Positions 25,279 to 34,226 of a DNA stretch of 36,191 nucleotides are shown in pieces (position 1 is the first letter of the stretch; each line of letters begins with the position of its first letter). The DNA lies in contig CALIJZ010000083.1 of assembly GCA_938017795.1 (NCBI GenBank), forward strand, positions 1-36,191, given 5' to 3'. Both the position numbers and the translations under genes were made by a program. This stretch comes from an uncultured Bacteriovoracaceae bacterium (GTDB taxonomy: Bacteria; Bdellovibrionota; Bacteriovoracia; Bacteriovoracales; Bacteriovoracaceae). The notes beneath the pieces were generated by a model that worked only from the letters and a program-made list of their open reading frames with translations, made no database searches and was not told where the DNA came from.

Positions 25279-26253
25279 TTAAATCGAATCAAGGTGTATA
25301 CATTTAGTATGAGCAAACTCACTTAGATCAACCCCATCAGTAGATTGATGAGTCCACTCCAAGGTATTGTTTTCTAAATCTTTATGACAAATAAACTCAG
25401 CTTGCCTGACGTTTTCTTCAGTATCACAAACTTCTGCAACTTTATTTTTAAACCTTTTAACTGTTTGACTGGCCAATTCTGCTTGTCCATCACAATTATT
25501 TGTAAAACCATCTAATTTAAAAGGACAACCTTCAGGACTACTCCCTTTTTCATTAGGACATTTATCACTACTTCCTTTAAAGCCATCTTTATCTAAGTCC
25601 ACTTCTGGATCAAATCTTGAACAAATATGAGGCTTTTCACTAGATTGATAAAAAGCAATAACTTCATCAAAATTGATATCTTTATCTGATTTTTGGAAAA
25701 CTTGAGCCTCATGAGTGTTTCCAAAGATTGACCAAATAGTTCCTTGTTTAAGTTGATTCTCGGTTAAAGTAAAAGGTAAAGTATTTGACCTTATAAAAGT
25801 TCCATTATTTTGAAAGACAAACTGGCTTCCATCAAATTTCTCAATATATTCATTATATGCACTTTGAATAAGTTCACGGCACTCATCTGAATCAATTGGC
25901 TCTGCCCCTAAAGACGGAGATAAGATTGCTTTCCCAGGTTCAACTACTTTTAATTCATAAGTTCCATCTGTATGTTGAACAGTCATGGCATTTAGTGAAT
26001 GAGATCCTTCATCAGCTTTTTTACTAAAAGTAATATGCCTTATTGTTTTCTTATCATTAGCGATTTTAATAACGCTCATTCTATCGTTTGAAAAATATGA
26101 TCCTGGAATTAAATCTTCCAAATGAACAAGTTTTGCCCATGAAGGTTCTGTAATTTGGGTTGTGGGAGTTGGAGTATCTATAGTTTTCAAAGCAGTACTT
26201 TCTTTACAAGCCACACTTAGTAATACCATAGTTAAAATTATTAAATTCTTCAT
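25279..26253 (-). CDS. Lipoprotein with a thrombospondin type-3-like Asp-rich repeat
   Basis: A protein of 324 residues. The signal peptide ends in LLSVAC (Cys16), followed by a Thr/Pro spacer, and GAGG lies eight bases before the ATG. Around residues 217-245 the run VDLDKDGFKGSSDKCPNE, ending in EGCPF, is a calcium-binding thrombospondin type-3 repeat (DxDxDG...DxCP). Three more cysteine-bearing segments follow (NNCDGQ, EVCDTEENV, FICHKD). The N-terminal 200 residues form an unassigned beta-rich domain. It is probably exposed on the outer membrane and calcium-binding. It stands alone between the sigma operon and the HhH/OmpA pair. Confidence 0.72.
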   Translation of the reverse strand: MKNLIILTMVLLSVACKESTALKTIDTPTPTTQITEPSWAKLVHLEDLIPGSYFSNDRMSVIKIANDKKTIRHITFSKKADEGSHSLNAMTVQHTDGTYELKVVEPGKAILSPSLGAEPIDSDECRELIQSAYNEYIEKFDGSQFVFQNNGTFIRSNTLPFTLTENQLKQGTIWSIFGNTHEAQVFQKSDKDINFDEVIAFYQSSEKPHICSRFDPEVDLDKDGFKGSSDKCPNEKGSSPEGCPFKLDGFTNNCDGQAELASQTVKRFKNKVAEVCDTEENVRQAEFICHKDLENNTLEWTHQSTDGVDLSEFAHTKCIHLDSI

Positions 26254-26341
26254 AAACGTACCTCTGTATAATCTCTGATACTATTTTATCATATTTAGAA
26301 TTTTTTAAAGAAATAGGAGATTTTTCATACCTGAGTCAAAA

Positions 26342-26363
26342 AGACCGGCAATAAAACCGGTCT
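26342..26363 (-). terminator. Rho-independent terminator of the OmpA/HhH operon
   Basis: On the minus strand AGACCGG pairs with CCGGTCT around an eight-base loop (TTTTATTG), immediately followed by TTTT. It begins about 36 bases after the stop at 26399. Confidence 0.8.
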
Positions 26364-26398
26364 CATTTATAAATTAAGACAACTTAGAGCTTAAAAAA

Positions 26399-26875
26399 TT
26401 AACTCTCGATCCCATGATCATGAGCATCTTGCCACTTTTGAAGTTCATCAAACTTACCTTGAGCGGCCATCTTCGCTTGCTTAGGCCAAGATCCGGGGTT
26501 TGCCATTTGAAACCTTGAACCAGCAGCTTTTAAATATTCCTTGATGGTCTCCGGTTTAGTATCAGCTAAATCCCACCAAGTTTTAATTCCATTATCTCGA
26601 AGAATCTCAGAAATCTTTGGTCCAATTCCTTCAACAATTTTCAAATCATTTAGCTTAATTCCTGCAGGAATATTCTTTGGAGTACTACGTTCGGAAAAAC
26701 TAGAGACTGCTGCACTTTTACTAGTCATAGAATTAACTGGTGCGTGATCTTGCTTATCTTTTAAGGCTAAATATTTCTTTTTCCAACAACATCCAAAAAT
26801 CCACCACCCTACTAATATCCCTAGTAAGAAAGCTAGTAATAGTCCTAACCAAATCGAGGTCATTACACACATCAT
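26399..26875 (-). CDS. Membrane-anchored helix-hairpin-helix domain protein
   Basis: A protein of 158 residues. One N-terminal helix (about 7-28, WLGLLLAFLLGILVGWWIFG) is followed by a Lys/Ser linker and a C-terminal domain from about 75. NDLKIVEGIGPKISEILRDN is a helix-hairpin-helix with the GIGP turn, and RFQMANPGSWPKQAKMAAQG is the usual tail of the 'flap endonuclease-like' HhH family (COG3743 type). AAGGAG precedes the ATG, which shares one base with the OmpA gene stop (TAATG). The pairing of an OmpA/BON protein with such an HhH protein is recurrent in Proteobacteria. Whether the HhH binds DNA at the membrane is unknown. Confidence 0.82.
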   Translation of the reverse strand: MMCVMTSIWLGLLLAFLLGILVGWWIFGCCWKKKYLALKDKQDHAPVNSMTSKSAAVSSFSERSTPKNIPAGIKLNDLKIVEGIGPKISEILRDNGIKTWWDLADTKPETIKEYLKAAGSRFQMANPGSWPKQAKMAAQGKFDELQKWQDAHDHGIES

Positions 26876-27945
26876 TATAGTTCTCCTTGAAGTTTAATTT
26901 CTATTCGTCTGTTTTGTGCAAAAGCATCTGCACTATTTCCATCAACAAGTGGTTGTGATTCTCCATAACCAATTGCTTTAACTCTCGAGCTTGAAACACC
27001 TAATCCAATAAGTTTAGATTTAACTGAGCCGGCTCTTTTATTTGAAAGTTTTAAATTAAATGCGGCTTTTCCTCTCTTATCGGTATGTCCGCCAACTTCA
27101 ACTCCATAAGCTGGGCACTCTCCTAAAGCTTCAGCTAAATTTCTCAATAAAGCATCACTTCGTGAGTTAATTTGAGCACTTGATGTTTTGAAAAGAATTT
27201 TCTCACCACTAAGTAAGTCGTTAATTTTTTTCTGGCAATTTACTTTTACAATAGGCTCAGTAGTAGTTGTAGAAACGACCTCTATTGAATGATCAGGGAA
27301 TTGAACTTCGTGATTATCAGCAAGTCCCATGAGATTTGATCGAGTTCTATCATCTAGATCTTGGTCAAAGTATCTACCAGAATAATTCGTCCTATTAAAA
27401 TTTAAGTTAAACGAAGAGTCTCCATCAAAATCATCTAAAGGACCAATTGCATTCCTTGCTAAACTCTCAAAAATTTCAACCTCAGGACTTTCAAAATTAT
27501 CAACGATCAACCTCTCAGTAATATTACTTTGTCCATACAGACTATTAGCGTGAGCTAAAATAGAATTTTTGACTTTCTCATTAGGCACGATACCACTGAG
27601 AGTAATCTGCTTAGGATTTTCTGAATGTCTAGCAACAACATTATACTTATCAATACTACCTAATTTTAACATTGAATCATCAACAGAATTATTTCCACAA
27701 ACTTTACAAGCTTCTACGGCTCGCTCTCGTTGCTCATCGGACTCAGCATTTCCAGAAAGAGTAACATCTAGTCCGTCAGCACTTGCACTGATATGACCTA
27801 GTCCTGCATTTTTTAGATTTTCATTTGCTTGATATTGAACTTGAGCTTCAATTTTTTCGTGTGGCTTTTCAAATATATAAATATAGAACCAACTAAAAAC
27901 GATAAATAGAATGAAACTTATAATCCACTTTAATGTAGACGACAC
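26875..27945 (-). CDS. BON-OmpA envelope protein
   Basis: A protein of 356 residues starting at a GTG (27945) with AGGAG six bases upstream; no in-frame ATG is nearby. A single N-terminal helix (about 7-25) is followed by two BON-like repeats (about 35-90, with DVTLSGNAESDEQRERAVEA, and 105-150, with ITLSGIVPNEKVKNSILAHA), a linker, and a C-terminal OmpA domain (about 240-356). The latter has GHTDKRGKAAFNLKLSNKRA and GYGESQP, the peptidoglycan-binding signature. It is probably inner-membrane anchored and gripping the cell wall. It is coupled to the downstream HhH gene and ends at a clear terminator after it. Confidence 0.87.
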   Translation of the reverse strand: MSSTLKWIISFILFIVFSWFYIYIFEKPHEKIEAQVQYQANENLKNAGLGHISASADGLDVTLSGNAESDEQRERAVEACKVCGNNSVDDSMLKLGSIDKYNVVARHSENPKQITLSGIVPNEKVKNSILAHANSLYGQSNITERLIVDNFESPEVEIFESLARNAIGPLDDFDGDSSFNLNFNRTNYSGRYFDQDLDDRTRSNLMGLADNHEVQFPDHSIEVVSTTTTEPIVKVNCQKKINDLLSGEKILFKTSSAQINSRSDALLRNLAEALGECPAYGVEVGGHTDKRGKAAFNLKLSNKRAGSVKSKLIGLGVSSSRVKAIGYGESQPLVDGNSADAFAQNRRIEIKLQGEL

Positions 27946-28054
27946 TTCATACTCCTTTTGAAATATTTATAAAAATGCTAACAATTCAAAAATTAAAATT
28001 AAAGAAGAAAAACAAAACCTACAGATTTCATTTAGAAAAAGACAAATAATCAGC

Positions 28055-29329
28055 TCAATAATATCGATAAATCTTTTTATCTAGTTTTTGAATTTGTTGT
28101 CTCGAAAACTTTCTCTCAAGAGCTTTTAGCATACTCTTAAAATAAGCAGCGTTTTGTAGTTTATTTAAAGAGCTTATACCGGTTTTATTCATTTTAGATT
28201 TATATTCTTTAATTAAAGAATAAGATTCATCAATTCTATTTCTTAGAGTCTTGTCATATGTAATTGCATTACAAAGATAATTTCTCACATAAACCTCTCT
28301 TCTTCCCTTTCCAAACTCTGATAATACCAAAACATTCATTCCAGCTTTAATTGAATTACTCGCTGCTAGTCCAATAATATTAGGAACAGTTCCCATACGA
28401 AACACTTTTGCTTTTATTCCTGATGCAACCCCTAATACTCCCATGGTAAAATCATCAGAGACAATAAGTCCTTTAAATTTCATTTTCTTTCTCAATAATT
28501 GAGTAATTATTTTATCAGAAAATGTTGATAATTTTTTATCAAGGTTTGGATAAATCATATGACCAATCATCACTGTTGAAACATTGGAGTTAATCGCCTT
28601 TTCAAATGGCTTAAGATCTTCCATCTCGAAATTTGGACAAGTCCCTGAATTCAAACAAGACTTATAATGATTATCAATTTTAGTTAATCCTTGCCCTGGG
28701 AAGTGTTTAGCTGTAGCAAAAACATATTTTTCCATTCCCTCAATAATATTGGTCCCATATTCTGAAACCCTATAGGCGATAGAAGAGTAAGCTCTTTGAT
28801 ATTTAGAGATCGGGTTTTTCTTTTCATTATGATCAAGATCTAAAACCGGTCCAAAGTTCCAATTAAAACCAACATACCTAAGTTCGGAACCCATAATTTC
28901 TCCGATTTTTCTAGCATGTATTTTAGCATTATCTAAGCTCTGAAGATCAAGAAATTTACCAATAAATTTTGCAGTTGGAACATAAGTCATTTCTTTATAT
29001 TTTTTAAGACGTTGAACCAGTCCACCTTCTTGGTCAATGGTCATAAACAAAGGTGTTTCAGCATGATGCTGAAGACTTATAAGTTCTTGCTTTAAATTTC
29101 TAATATTTTTATACTTTGTAAGGTCATGAGAAAAACCAATTATTCCACCAAATTTCTCTCGTTTTATATATTTTTTAAATTCTTCTCCTCGCTTATATGT
29201 AACAATAAACATTTGAGAAATTTTATCTTTATAACTTTGTCCATTGACGGAACAAAAAGGTTGTTTAGAAAAACTATTAAGAGAAATAAAGAGGAGTAAA
29301 ATAAATTTCATCCTCTTTATTAGACACAT
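28055..29329 (-). CDS. Exported glycoside hydrolase family 3 (NagZ-like beta-N-acetylglucosaminidase)
   Basis: A protein of 424 residues if read from the ATG at 29329; the ATG at 29311 (MKFILLLFISLNSFS) is an alternative with AGAGG directly before it. Either way there is a signal peptide. GH3 landmarks are TIDQEGGLVQR (98-107), KHFPGQGLTKIDNH (208-221, the general-acid Asp-His segment, with Gln for the second His of KHFPGHG) and VSDDFTMG (290-297), which holds the nucleophile Asp. Classical NagZ is cytoplasmic, so export suggests that it attacks cell-wall sugars outside the cytoplasm, including those of prey. The gene follows the trypsin-like protease after 14 bases. Confidence 0.87.
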   Translation of the reverse strand: MCLIKRMKFILLLFISLNSFSKQPFCSVNGQSYKDKISQMFIVTYKRGEEFKKYIKREKFGGIIGFSHDLTKYKNIRNLKQELISLQHHAETPLFMTIDQEGGLVQRLKKYKEMTYVPTAKFIGKFLDLQSLDNAKIHARKIGEIMGSELRYVGFNWNFGPVLDLDHNEKKNPISKYQRAYSSIAYRVSEYGTNIIEGMEKYVFATAKHFPGQGLTKIDNHYKSCLNSGTCPNFEMEDLKPFEKAINSNVSTVMIGHMIYPNLDKKLSTFSDKIITQLLRKKMKFKGLIVSDDFTMGVLGVASGIKAKVFRMGTVPNIIGLAASNSIKAGMNVLVLSEFGKGRREVYVRNYLCNAITYDKTLRNRIDESYSLIKEYKSKMNKTGISSLNKLQNAAYFKSMLKALERKFSRQQIQKLDKKIYRYY

Positions 29330-29343
29330 ATTTATTAGTTAAA

Positions 29344-30360
29344 TCAAATCTCTTCTTCTACATCCCAGCACCAAAACAAAAAGCATCTTCTCACAGTCCT
29401 AGTTGTCACAACTGGTTCATCAGGTATTACAGGCTCCACAATAACAACAGGTTGCTCAATATCTTCGAGCTCTTTTATATTTGTAATATGCGTGACACCT
29501 TCATAAGAATCCGTATTCGATAAAAATGTAGCAGTCCTAGTACAACTTGAAGAAAAATCAAAAGAATAATCCGCTCTTCCTCTAACTAAAATCCCTTCAA
29601 CTTCTCCAGTTCTTTCATTAATAACTGCTGATCCTGAATTTCCACCAAAAGCATCAATACTTGCTTCAAAATAAGTATCAAATACTTTTTCAACAACTCC
29701 ACCTGCTGCGACTTTTACTGGAAGCCCTGAAGGGTAGCCAATTAATACTACCTCATCACCAAGTTGGGCCGTATCAGACGATCTAAACTTTAAAGGAGTT
29801 CTACCAACAACTTCTCGATCAAGCCTTATGAGTGCATAATCGTTAGGGGAAAAGCTTGATTGAGTTAACTCTCTTGCAACAATTTCTTTACACCTATAGA
29901 TACTGTCTATATTAACATTTTCGACTCTCCCACTTTGCTCATCAACTTTATAATCAAAAACCCACCGACTTTCATTGCAATTACTTAAACTACTCACACA
30001 ATGACCAGCTGTTACGAGTAGATCTTTACTAACAAGAAATCCTGAACAATTTGCAGCTTGAGGTTGACTTAAAAACCTCTCATCCTTACACAATGGAGAG
30101 CTCCCTCCTGAAGTTAGAAAGTTTTTCTCTCCTAGGAGTGTCGCTACAATTTTATACTCAGTGGTTGAAACCTGCTCTAATTTCCCTCTGTCTATCATGG
30201 CTGCAGTTGCCAGAGCATAGTCTTTTAAGACTGGATCGCTAACATCAGCCAGGTCTTGGCGGTTATCTATACCGTAAATAGCTTTTACTCTTTTAGATTG
30301 CTCTGAATTTGAAAATGAGTAAATGGAGAGGCCCCCCAAAAACAAAATTAAAATCTTCAC
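29344..30360 (-). CDS. Exported trypsin-like serine protease (S1)
   Basis: A protein of 338 residues starting at a GTG (30360) with AAGGAG seven bases upstream. The signal peptide covers about 1-17. The catalytic triad is His120 (LLVTAGHC), Asp174 (SPNDYALIRLD) and Ser242 (FGGNSGSAV); GNSGS instead of GDSGG is as in V8/glutamyl-endopeptidase-like enzymes. A propeptide of about 80 residues precedes the domain. The C-terminus is unusual: a Val/Pro/Glu-rich stretch and then TRTVRRCFLFWCWDVEEEI, a hydrophobic Cys/Trp hairpin that may contact membrane or a partner. It is the first gene of a two-gene unit with the exported GH3 enzyme. Confidence 0.9.
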   Translation of the reverse strand: MKILILFLGGLSIYSFSNSEQSKRVKAIYGIDNRQDLADVSDPVLKDYALATAAMIDRGKLEQVSTTEYKIVATLLGEKNFLTSGGSSPLCKDERFLSQPQAANCSGFLVSKDLLVTAGHCVSSLSNCNESRWVFDYKVDEQSGRVENVNIDSIYRCKEIVARELTQSSFSPNDYALIRLDREVVGRTPLKFRSSDTAQLGDEVVLIGYPSGLPVKVAAGGVVEKVFDTYFEASIDAFGGNSGSAVINERTGEVEGILVRGRADYSFDFSSSCTRTATFLSNTDSYEGVTHITNIKELEDIEQPVVIVEPVIPDEPVVTTRTVRRCFLFWCWDVEEEI

Positions 30361-30547
30361 TAGAAACTCCTTCTTCTAATGGTTAACACCTACTTATAAT
30401 TTTAGCTTAATTCTGGATAGAGTGTACTTTTAGCTTCTAACTCTCAGTTAAGACAATGAAAGCTAAGACGACTTTACTGGAATCACTTTGACACCAAAAC
30501 GATTGTTTTTAATAGAATTTTAAATGACAGTTTAGGAAAGGTTTAAA

Positions 30548-30886
30548 TTATGCATAACTCAAACCACAATCTGGACACTCAGCAGCCGGTTTAAATTTAA
30601 AACCACATGCCTGACATACAACTTCTTCTGAATTTGGATCAAATACTGCATTAACTAATGCAGGGTCGACTTCTAGTCCCACAACATGTCGGGCCTGCTC
30701 TTTAGCGAAATATTCTTGATAGACTTCTAAGTTTTTTTCTTCTCCCCACATCTCAACTTTTATAGTGCATCCTCGAGTGCAGGTTTGCTCATTGTGCTTA
30801 AGTTCCACGTGAATATCAGAATTTTTTAACTCTGCCTGGATCCTCTTAGCATCTTGTAGCTCCATTATCCCCAAATATAATTCCAT
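30548..30886 (-). CDS. DUF2007-like protein with C-terminal zinc ribbon
   Basis: A protein of 112 residues with TAAGGA upstream of the ATG. The N-terminal half (MELYLGIMELQDAKRIQAEL, then VELKHNE and EVYQEYFAKEQ) looks like the ferredoxin-like fold of DUF2007 'putative signal transducing' proteins. The C-terminus holds VCQACGFKF and ECPDCGLSYA, a four-cysteine zinc ribbon. Two further cysteines are in QTCTRGCTI. It is cytoplasmic and lies nine bases after the stop of the lipoprotein gene, hence in one transcript. The function is unknown. Confidence 0.72.
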   Translation of the reverse strand: MELYLGIMELQDAKRIQAELKNSDIHVELKHNEQTCTRGCTIKVEMWGEEKNLEVYQEYFAKEQARHVVGLEVDPALVNAVFDPNSEEVVCQACGFKFKPAAECPDCGLSYA

Positions 30887-30895
30887 TACTTGTCC

Positions 30896-31924
30896 TTAGA
30901 AGTTTAGATTTTCATCATTAAATTCAAGTTCTATTTCTAGAAACCCTTTAAATTTAAAGTCTAATTTAGGTACTTTGGCAATATCAAATGCAGCGTGAAC
31001 ATTTAAATTTCTCTTATCATCTAAAAATGGTTTTAGTTCAGTATCATTTATCTCAAAGTCGACACACATTCCTGTATGACATTGTTTCGGAGTCACAACT
31101 CCGTAGTTTGTAGTTAAAATAGATCTAAGTTCACCATCAAAAGTTGATGCTTTTTTAAAAGCTGCACCCTTATCACTAGTCTCCACAAATAAAATATTTC
31201 CAAGAGGTGCAAGTGAAATAATATTCAACCTTTTTTTATTCTTATTTAAAAAATCATTAATATTATTAAGATCAGAGATTTTTCCTTTTAATAGAAACTC
31301 ATTCTTAAAATATCTTCTTCTTCCTTTATTTGTCTCTACTCTAGCTAAGTGAATGAAGTCATTTTTTCTTTTTTTAATACTCTTCCCTGCGAATAAGTCA
31401 TTTATATCATCTTTGATTTCATTATATCCTGGTCTTGTTCTCTCTAATTCTCCTAGAATTGGGTATCCTGGGTAGTGAGAGATTCCAGCATAGACATTAT
31501 CAAACCAACCCATTGAAACCTTATCTTCGATCCTTCTTTCACACCCTTTTGAAATACATGAATCAAGCATAAAAAAAGCTCGTTTTAATTTCACTGAATT
31601 AACTAATGATAAAAGTTCTAAAGGTAATCTTAATTGCATTTCAATTTTTGCTTTACCCTCTCTCAAATCATGAACGGCAAATTCAATCACATTTTTTTTA
31701 ATTGAATAGATAAAAGATTCTATAAGGTTTGTAGGTTTACTTCCAAGAATGTCCTCATCAGCATAATATCCTAAGTCATAATCTGTAAGAGGATATTTAA
31801 CCGTGAACTTCTTCCCTTTTAAAACGTTTCTCAATGAGCTTGATTCTACAGCAGGTGTAATTTCACTACTTCTGGAACAACAGACAATAAAGATAAGAAG
31901 GAAAAAGTTTAAAAGTATTTTCAT
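30896..31924 (-). CDS. Lipoprotein of unknown function
   Basis: A protein of 342 residues from the ATG at 31924, where MKILLNFFLLIFIVCC gives a lipoprotein signal (Cys15 or 16). An upstream in-frame ATG at 31942 has no support. No SD is present; TATATT (31938-31933) ends eight bases before the ATG, so the mRNA is probably leaderless. The mature part alternates strands and basic helices, with cysteine pairs (LDSCISKGCERR; KQCHTGMCVDF) likely in disulfides. The last 50 residues (LDFKFKGFLEIELEFND) are beta-rich. No family is recognised. It is cotranscribed with the DUF2007/zinc-ribbon gene. Confidence 0.65.
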   Translation of the reverse strand: MKILLNFFLLIFIVCCSRSSEITPAVESSSLRNVLKGKKFTVKYPLTDYDLGYYADEDILGSKPTNLIESFIYSIKKNVIEFAVHDLREGKAKIEMQLRLPLELLSLVNSVKLKRAFFMLDSCISKGCERRIEDKVSMGWFDNVYAGISHYPGYPILGELERTRPGYNEIKDDINDLFAGKSIKKRKNDFIHLARVETNKGRRRYFKNEFLLKGKISDLNNINDFLNKNKKRLNIISLAPLGNILFVETSDKGAAFKKASTFDGELRSILTTNYGVVTPKQCHTGMCVDFEINDTELKPFLDDKRNLNVHAAFDIAKVPKLDFKFKGFLEIELEFNDENLNF

Positions 31925-32062
31925 TATGATCAAATATAACATTTTACCAGTCTGGGATTAGGAACTCTATCATTTTTACACAGCGCGTCTTTTGTTGATG
32001 ATTTTAATCTCAACCTGGACTATTCTGTTTCAGCTAACTCAAAACTAAAAAAAATAGGCAAG

Positions 32063-33283
32063 ATGATTAAAATTTTAATTCCCATATTCTTCTCGATATC
32101 GGCCCTAAGTGCATATCATGACACGCTCCCAAAAGGAGTTAGAACTTTTGTCTATAAAAGAGTTCAAACCGGACAAGTTCTGGGAGGCTTTGATGATCAA
32201 GGGAAGTTTGAATCATTAGATCAAACATTTAAAATAGATACTTCGCTTGTTTCAGATATTGATGAGTTCAAATCTACGGTTAAGGATATACAGGAAGTTG
32301 CTCCTAGTGCTTATGAAAAACTATCCGTTGGAGAATTTAAACTAGGTGCTAAAGCAGACATCAATGCAGATGCTTTTGCTTTAGGACTAGGAATCACTGA
32401 TAGATTAACAGTTTATTCTTTTATTCCATATATGAGAGCAAGTGTTGCAATGGATTTGAAAAAAACCCAAGATAACACATATGAAGAGGTTGGAAATAGT
32501 TTAAGAAGTAATATTGACTGCCCTGAATGCCAATCTATTGCACAAATCGTGAGTGATGAGTTACCAAATGTAACTGAAGAAAATTTTCAGAGTATTATTA
32601 CTGATGAGCTTGGCTACCAACCACTTGGTGATTGGGAAGGCAGAGGCTTTGGTGATGCAGAGCTAGGAGTTGTTTATAACTTTTATAAAGCAGCTACAGG
32701 TGGATCAGCGGCAACTCTAGGAGCAGTTGCTCCTACTGGTCGAATAGATAATCCTGACATTTTACAAGACCTCTCTTTTGGAGATGGCCAATGGGACGTC
32801 TTTGCTGAACTAGGTGGAGCTAAAAGTTTCTTTGATGGAATTGTTACATTAAATGCTTTCTCTAGATTTACTTACCAGATTCAAAGTGAAAAGCGATTAA
32901 GAATTCCATTCACTCAGGGTTTAGATATTTCAGACTCTACAGGTAATTTTACTGAGAAACTTGGGAATATTATTGCTGCTACTGCCTACTCGGAGTTTAA
33001 AATACTTCCATATCTATATATTAATCCTGGCTTTTCTTATGAGAAGAAATTTAAAAGTAGCTATGAGTCAAGCTATGGAAATGCCAATAATTTTTTAGCC
33101 GACAATACCGGACATGAGAAATTTAGCTATAGAGTACAACTTGAATTTACAACAATAAGTCTCTATCAAAACAAAAAGTTCCCTCTCCCAGGAAAACTTA
33201 TCTTCGGATATCAAAATATATTTAAGGGAACTAACACTCCTAAAATTAGCCAAGTTGAAGCTGAGTTGAGGTTATTCTTTTAA
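32063..33283 (+). CDS. Outer-membrane beta-barrel protein, possible transporter/porin
   Basis: A protein of 406 residues with a signal peptide (MIKILIPIFFSISALSA|Y). It has repeated amphipathic strands, for example FGDAELGVVYNFY, WDVFAELGGAKSFF and LYINPGFSYEKKF, and a C-terminal strand ending EAELRLFF with a terminal Phe, the classic barrel-assembly signal. A Cys pair (NIDCPECQSI) in a large loop near 155 could be redox-active or metal-binding. Only a weak SD (AGGCAAG) is present. It is divergent from the lipoprotein gene at 31924, and no operon partner is visible on the right. Confidence 0.72.
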   Translation: MIKILIPIFFSISALSAYHDTLPKGVRTFVYKRVQTGQVLGGFDDQGKFESLDQTFKIDTSLVSDIDEFKSTVKDIQEVAPSAYEKLSVGEFKLGAKADINADAFALGLGITDRLTVYSFIPYMRASVAMDLKKTQDNTYEEVGNSLRSNIDCPECQSIAQIVSDELPNVTEENFQSIITDELGYQPLGDWEGRGFGDAELGVVYNFYKAATGGSAATLGAVAPTGRIDNPDILQDLSFGDGQWDVFAELGGAKSFFDGIVTLNAFSRFTYQIQSEKRLRIPFTQGLDISDSTGNFTEKLGNIIAATAYSEFKILPYLYINPGFSYEKKFKSSYESSYGNANNFLADNTGHEKFSYRVQLEFTTISLYQNKKFPLPGKLIFGYQNIFKGTNTPKISQVEAELRLFF

Positions 33284-33572
33284 AAATGAGTCATAAATAA
33301 AAGTGTCAAAAAACAAACATTTCCTTCTCTACTCTAATATAGCTAACTAATAAGAAGATTTTTCCTTAAGTTTCATTACCTTTTAGTGGGTTCATCATTT
33401 TTAATCTTGATAATTATTTTGAATAAAAAGGCAAAAATTTTTCAAATTTCAATGAAAACATCAATTTTTTTTTTACTGAGAACTCATAAAAGATGTTGAT
33501 TAATGAGAAATATTTAATAACATTATACTTGATCATAATTATATAACGTTTTTCAAATAATAGGAGGCAAAC

Positions 33573-34163
33573 GTGGCAGTAAGAAAAAAGAAGACTAAAA
33601 GAAAGGTCGCTAAAAAGAAGACCAAAAGAAAGGTAGCTAAGAAAAAGAAAAAGAAAAAAGCTACTAAAAAGAAAAAAACTAAGAAAAAAGCAACTAAGAA
33701 AAAGAAAAAGAAGAAGAAAGCTACTAAGAAGAAAAAAACTAAGAGAAAAGCTACAAAAAAGAAAAAGAAGAAGAAAAAAGCTACAAAGAAGAAAAAGAAA
33801 GCTACTAAGAAAAAGAAAAAAACTAAGAAGAAAAAAGCTACTAAGAAAAAGAAAAAGGCAGCACCTAAGAAAGTAAAGAAGAAAGCTAAAAAGGCCAAGA
33901 AGCCTAAGAAGAAAAGAAAAGCTAATCCTGCACTTTTAAAGCCAATGAACGTTTCAGCAGCACTTGCTGAAGTTATTGGAGCTAAGCCAGTTGCTAGATC
34001 TCAGGCTGTTAAGAAAATTTGGGATTATATTAAGAAGCATGACCTTCAAAATCCTAAGAACAGAAGAAATATTCTTGCTGACTCAAAACTTAAGAAAGTT
34101 TTTGGAAAAGCAGAAGTTACAATGTTTGAATTAGCTAAAATTCTTAGTAAGCATTTATCTTAA
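33573..34163 (+). CDS. Lysine-rich histone-like protein with C-terminal SWIB domain
   Basis: A protein of 196 residues with a GTG start and a very strong SD (TAGGAGG). Residues 1-117 are almost entirely Lys with spaced Ala-Thr and Arg (repeats such as KKATKKKKK), like eukaryotic histone H1 tails and bacterial Hc1/AlgP-type proteins. Residues 118-196 (NPALLKPMNVSAALAEVIGA, then AVKKIWDYIKKHDLQNPKNR, LKKVFG and FELAKILSKHL) form a complete SWIB/MDM2 domain. SWIB proteins occur in Chlamydiae and Bdellovibrionota and are associated with chromatin compaction. It is predicted to bind DNA by charge. It is followed by a strong terminator and is monocistronic. The reverse strand reads as a Phe-rich artefact. 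Confidence 0.9.
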   Translation: MAVRKKKTKRKVAKKKTKRKVAKKKKKKKATKKKKTKKKATKKKKKKKKATKKKKTKRKATKKKKKKKKATKKKKKATKKKKKTKKKKATKKKKKAAPKKVKKKAKKAKKPKKKRKANPALLKPMNVSAALAEVIGAKPVARSQAVKKIWDYIKKHDLQNPKNRRNILADSKLKKVFGKAEVTMFELAKILSKHLS

Positions 34164-34190
34164 GTATAACTTATCACTTTTGATATATTG

Positions 34191-34219
34191 GGGAAGTCGC
34201 AAGACTTCCCTTTTTTTTT
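34191..34219 (+). terminator. Strong Rho-independent terminator after the SWIB gene
   Basis: GGGAAGTC and GACTTCCC pair around a GCAA tetraloop (34199-34202), followed by nine T residues. It lies 27 bases after the stop. Confidence 0.95.
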
Positions 34220-34226
34220 GAATTTT

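Noticed and set aside
30430..30475. Hairpin with TTAGCTT arms and an inner TAACT/AGTTA stem downstream of the zinc-ribbon gene
   Set aside because: It is imperfect and lacks a T-run; too weak to call a terminator.
33539..33898. Open frame on the minus strand reading as a Phe-rich, membrane-like protein
   Set aside because: It is the complement of the lysine codons of the SWIB gene; it has no ribosome binding site or natural composition.
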